Below, in pieces: positions 57,448 to 60,000 of a DNA stretch of 60,000 nucleotides. Position numbers and translations under genes: made by a program. Each line of letters opens with the position of its first letter. The stretch's first letter is position 1. Origin of the DNA: Apostichopus japonicus (Eukaryota > Echinodermata > Holothuroidea > Aspidochirotida > Stichopodidae); NCBI RefSeq assembly GCF_037975245.1, contig NC_092564.1, positions 9,647,984 through 9,707,983 on the forward strand. Direction: 5' to 3'. The notes below the pieces were generated by a model. It did no database searches. It was given only the letters and a program-made list of their open reading frames with translations, and was not told the origin of the DNA.

Positions 57448-57748
57448 GTAAGATATAGTGTCTTTTGTCATTTTCCATTATCCTCTGCTTGTCCCCCCTT
57501 CCCATTCCCCTTCCCTGCCCAATCCTTCCCTTAAACGACTTTGGTCATCAGCGTCATGCCCCAAACTTAGTTCACCATACACGTACGTTATGTCTAGCGT
57601 TGCACGGGGTATCCGGGTACCTGGGTACCCACCCGACGCGATACTACCTGGTTCTAATTTATTACTGTTATTACTAATTTATTATCCTACGCAAAGTGCG
57701 ATTTTTGGGGTTTTTTTTATTGGCAAACGGATGGTTGGGTGTGGTGTG

Positions 57749-58008
57749 GTGTTAGGCTACCATGTGGTCGAAGATAACAGCAATAATGAAAGTATTCCAT
57801 GGATATCTTAAAGCAGCGTCACAATTTCAGCGAATAAACAGATGATGGTTAGGCTAGATTTCCCCAGTGACTTAGTTTGGTGTTAGGCTACCATGTGGTC
57901 GAAGATAACAGCAATAATGAAAGTATGCCATGGGTATCTTATAACTGCGTCACAATTTCAGCGAATAAACAGATGGTTAGGCTACATTTCCCCATTGATG
58001 GCACGGTA
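57749..58008. repeat. Tandem duplication, unit about 131 bp, CNTNAP intron 12
   Basis: GTTAGGCTACCATGTGGTCG recurs at offset 131 (57751 and 57882). AGATAACAGCAATAATGAAA and CACAATTTCAGCGAATAAAC also appear in both units. It lies immediately upstream of the exon 13 acceptor region. Confidence 0.92.
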
Positions 58009-58065
58009 TGCTTGACAAACCAACCGGTAATGACTCTTATTTTTACAAATTATGTTTTCTTTCAG

Positions 58066-58148
58066 CTGGTGATCCCTACGGCTGGTGGGTAGACAGGCAT
58101 GGCAGCCACATTTACTCTTGGGGTGATGCACATGTTAACTCAAGAAAG
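58066..58148 (+). CDS. CNTNAP: CNTNAP exon 13: fibrinogen-like region, short exon
   Basis: Twenty-seven whole codons with the motif GWWVDRHG then IYSWGDA, the tryptophan-rich turn of the fibrinogen-like part. Acceptor TTTCTTTCAG at 58056-58065, donor GTAACT at 58149. Starts in phase 1 and ends in phase 0. Confidence 0.93.
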
Positions 58149-58293
58149 GTAACTATATTCGCATGCAAGTATATTCAAAGTTTGAGCCATTTGCTACTTA
58201 ATTTTTTACATCTCCTCCCCCTCCCCCCCCCTCCCCTTAGGAATATTTTTTCATCATCTAGGTTGCTTTATTTAATGCTACATGTCTTTTCAG

Positions 58294-58492
58294 TGTGCGT
58301 GTGGAATGACAAGGACCTGCTCGGATCCAAACAAATTTTGCAACTGTGATGCAGATGTCTCCAATGGCCTAATAGATGAAGGGACAATTTCAGATAAAGA
58401 TCTCTTACCTGTTACACGGCTTCAATTTGGCGATGTAGACCAAGGGAATTCAGCTTCCTTTAGATTGGGAAAGCTCAGATGTCGTGGTGATG
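58294..58492 (+). CDS. CNTNAP: CNTNAP exon 14: end of fibrinogen-like region, linker to LamG3
   Basis: Sixty-six codons beginning CACGMTRTC, then FCNCDADV, DLLPVTRLQFGD and LGKLRCRGD. The CNCDAD and LPV motifs with the closing LRC.GD are highly characteristic of CNTNAP proteins. Acceptor TCTTTTCAG at 58285-58293, donor GTGAGT at 58493. Confidence 0.95.
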
Positions 58493-58705
58493 GTGAGTCG
58501 AAACATACGCAAATCCTGTTGTTCTTCAGAAAATGGCATGATTAAATATGCTCATCTCTCACCTTTAAGGGTAATTGAGACATTCCCAAGCTCTATTTAT
58601 TGGGAAAAATGCAAAAGGGCCAACATAGGAGAGACCATGTATATTATGAATATTATGTAGCAAGGTTCACTAAACTTTAACAAATGAATATTATCCTCTC
58701 ACCAG

Positions 58706-58869
58706 CTAATCTGGAAGATGCAGTAACATTCCGAACAGAAGAAGCTCACCTTAGTCTGCCAGTGCAAATGACGAGAGAAGGTGCTCTAGACGTTAGCTTT
58801 CAGTTCAAGACCACGGTTTCACAGTCGGTTTTACTCTCTGCGGAGGGACATGAAAGGACATTCTTTCAG
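58706..58869 (+). CDS. CNTNAP: CNTNAP exon 15: start of laminin G domain 3
   Basis: Fifty-four whole codons: AVTFRTEEAHLSL, LDVSFQFKTTVSQSVLLS and ERTFFQ, a LamG opening with the FxFKT strand. Acceptor CTCACCAG at 58698-58705, donor GTCAGT at 58870. Ends in phase 0. Confidence 0.92.
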
Positions 58870-59487
58870 GTCAGTCTAGAGAGGAAAAGAAACCGGAATC
58901 CTTGTACTTTTTTTGGGGGGGGGGGGGGGGCAAAATATTCTTTTCTAGTTACTTTAGGATATTTAACAATGATATATTCGAGATAAAATGGTCTGGAAAT
59001 TGTATTTTCTGGTAAATGTAACTTGGAAATAATTCACTATGAGACATTACTAAAACTTATATTATCTATATTATATATGCCTTAATGCTACATAGTCCGA
59101 TAAATTTTTTCACAATCTGTACCCATACATGACTTTAAAAGGAGAGATCAGGCACCTGAAATATCTGCTGTACCAACAGTACACCAAAATCATACCCGGT
59201 ATTGTGTCACTTGGCATAAACTTCAAAGGTTTTCGAAATTTGAAAAAAATTATATAAACATGACGGAAAGTTTGTGGGACACAATTTTGTTTTATATTTG
59301 ATAAGGCAGTAATTACCTCACTTAGGAGCAACAACATGATCGTGGTTATTAACGTAATTGTGGAGCAACAGAATATATTTTATTAAGGCATAAGATCTCT
59401 TATTCAATTTGAGACATCATCCCAATTTTGTGTAAATATTATAGGATGTAAAACTTGTCGCCCAAGGAAAAATATGGTTGATGTCAG

Positions 59488-59702
59488 GTTTTACTTTGTT
59501 CATTCTTCTCTCCATCCCTTGTCTACTAATCCTCTTACATCTATCTCTTTGTGTCCACCATGTTCATTAACCTGTCTGTATTCTGTGTGTGTATTTGTCC
59601 ATTCTGTTACTGTTACTTGTCATTTAACCTCTGAAGAAGATCCTGCTGGGATCGAAACATCAGGCCAACTTACTTTTACACATTCTCTTACACAGGCTCT
59701 CT
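59488..59702 (+). mobile_element. Hammerhead-bearing repeat, copy D, CNTNAP intron 15
   Basis: The longest clean copy: CTCTCCATCCCTTGTCTACT to CTTACTTTTACACATTC. It contains the core at 59628-59664 near its 3' end. The ORF-like reading of this repeat recurs in the other copies only because the DNA is homologous. Confidence 0.78.
59628..59664 (+). ncRNA. Hammerhead-ribozyme-like core (copy D)
   Basis: CTGAAGA, stem II (GATCCT, loop GCT, GGGATC with one T-G wobble), GAAA, then CATC. Stem I is CCT with AGG. All core boxes fit the hammerhead consensus; stem III is minimal. Confidence 0.55.
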
Positions 59703-59861
59703 AGTGGATAAGCAGTTTGCTAACAGTTTTATTTTGATGTTACGTTTTACTTCGATTAGATCTGCAATCCCCACTGTATAATGAGACGAGACCTTTTTGC
59801 AAACTTGTCTGTTTTTTACTGTTTTTGTTTTCTGATTCGCAACCTTTCTTCGTCGTTACAG

Positions 59862-60000
59862 GTTGAACTTCACAGTCCGACCGAGGTTGTGTTGAGGTTT
59901 GATTTCGGAGAAGAGGTCGTGATATCCCACCGGTCAAACGAGCCGCTAAACGATGACAAATGGCGGACTATTCGGATGAATCTGGACAAGAAGGAGGTCA
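59862..60000 (+). CDS. CNTNAP: CNTNAP exon 16: laminin G domain 3, cut by the window end
   Basis: Forty-six whole codons to the window edge: VELHSPTEVVLRFDFG, PLNDDKWRTIRMNL, the LamG DD.W motif. Acceptor GTCGTTACAG at 59852-59861. The frame is open at 60000 and the exon continues outside the window. Confidence 0.92.

Overview
The window is animal nuclear DNA: AT-rich, intron-rich, with dispersed transposons, microsatellites and long homopolymer runs. It carries part of a Contactin-associated protein / Neurexin IV (CNTNAP) gene on the + strand and a full-length DIRS-type tyrosine-recombinase retrotransposon. DIRS elements of this kind, with hammerhead-like repeats and hAT and TTAA-type MITEs, suggest a marine invertebrate deuterostome, most likely an echinoderm. 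That placement is inference; nothing here fixes the species.

Layout. 1-20152: non-coding, with one TTAA-ended MITE, a 336 bp duplication and several fragments of DIRS termini. 20153-20275: the first recognisable CNTNAP exon, which begins the F5/8C (discoidin) domain. 20276-45678: one 25.4 kb intron. It holds the intact DIRS element (about 20450-27010), two MITE copies, a relic DIRS end, a 370 bp hAT-like MITE with a perfect 8 bp target duplication, a minisatellite, and a 1.43 kb non-autonomous hAT-like element, also with a perfect 8 bp duplication. 45679-60000: fifteen more exons in the order F5/8C, LamG1, LamG2, EGF, fibrinogen-like, LamG3. The last exon runs off the window. Reading phase agrees across all 15 junctions, giving 868 complete codons plus partial codons at both ends. 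The signal peptide, LamG4, transmembrane and cytoplasmic parts are not seen.

The DIRS element encodes a cysteine-rich Gag-like ORF1, an ORF2 with reverse transcriptase, RNase H and a C-terminal methyltransferase-like region, and a tyrosine recombinase ORF3. Its 120 bp inverted termini differ at about one position. Its internal complementary region matches both outer ends head to head, the hallmark of DIRS replication through a circle. All expected catalytic residues are present, so it looks young and possibly active. It lies in the sense direction 174 bp past the exon 1 splice donor.

The downstream introns hold a repeat family with hammerhead-ribozyme-like cores (four loci), a 540 bp polypyrimidine tract before exon 7, two TA tracts of equal length, and a partial tandem duplication of exon 2. 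No protein-coding gene other than CNTNAP and the DIRS ORFs is convincing. No tRNA, rRNA or CRISPR was seen.
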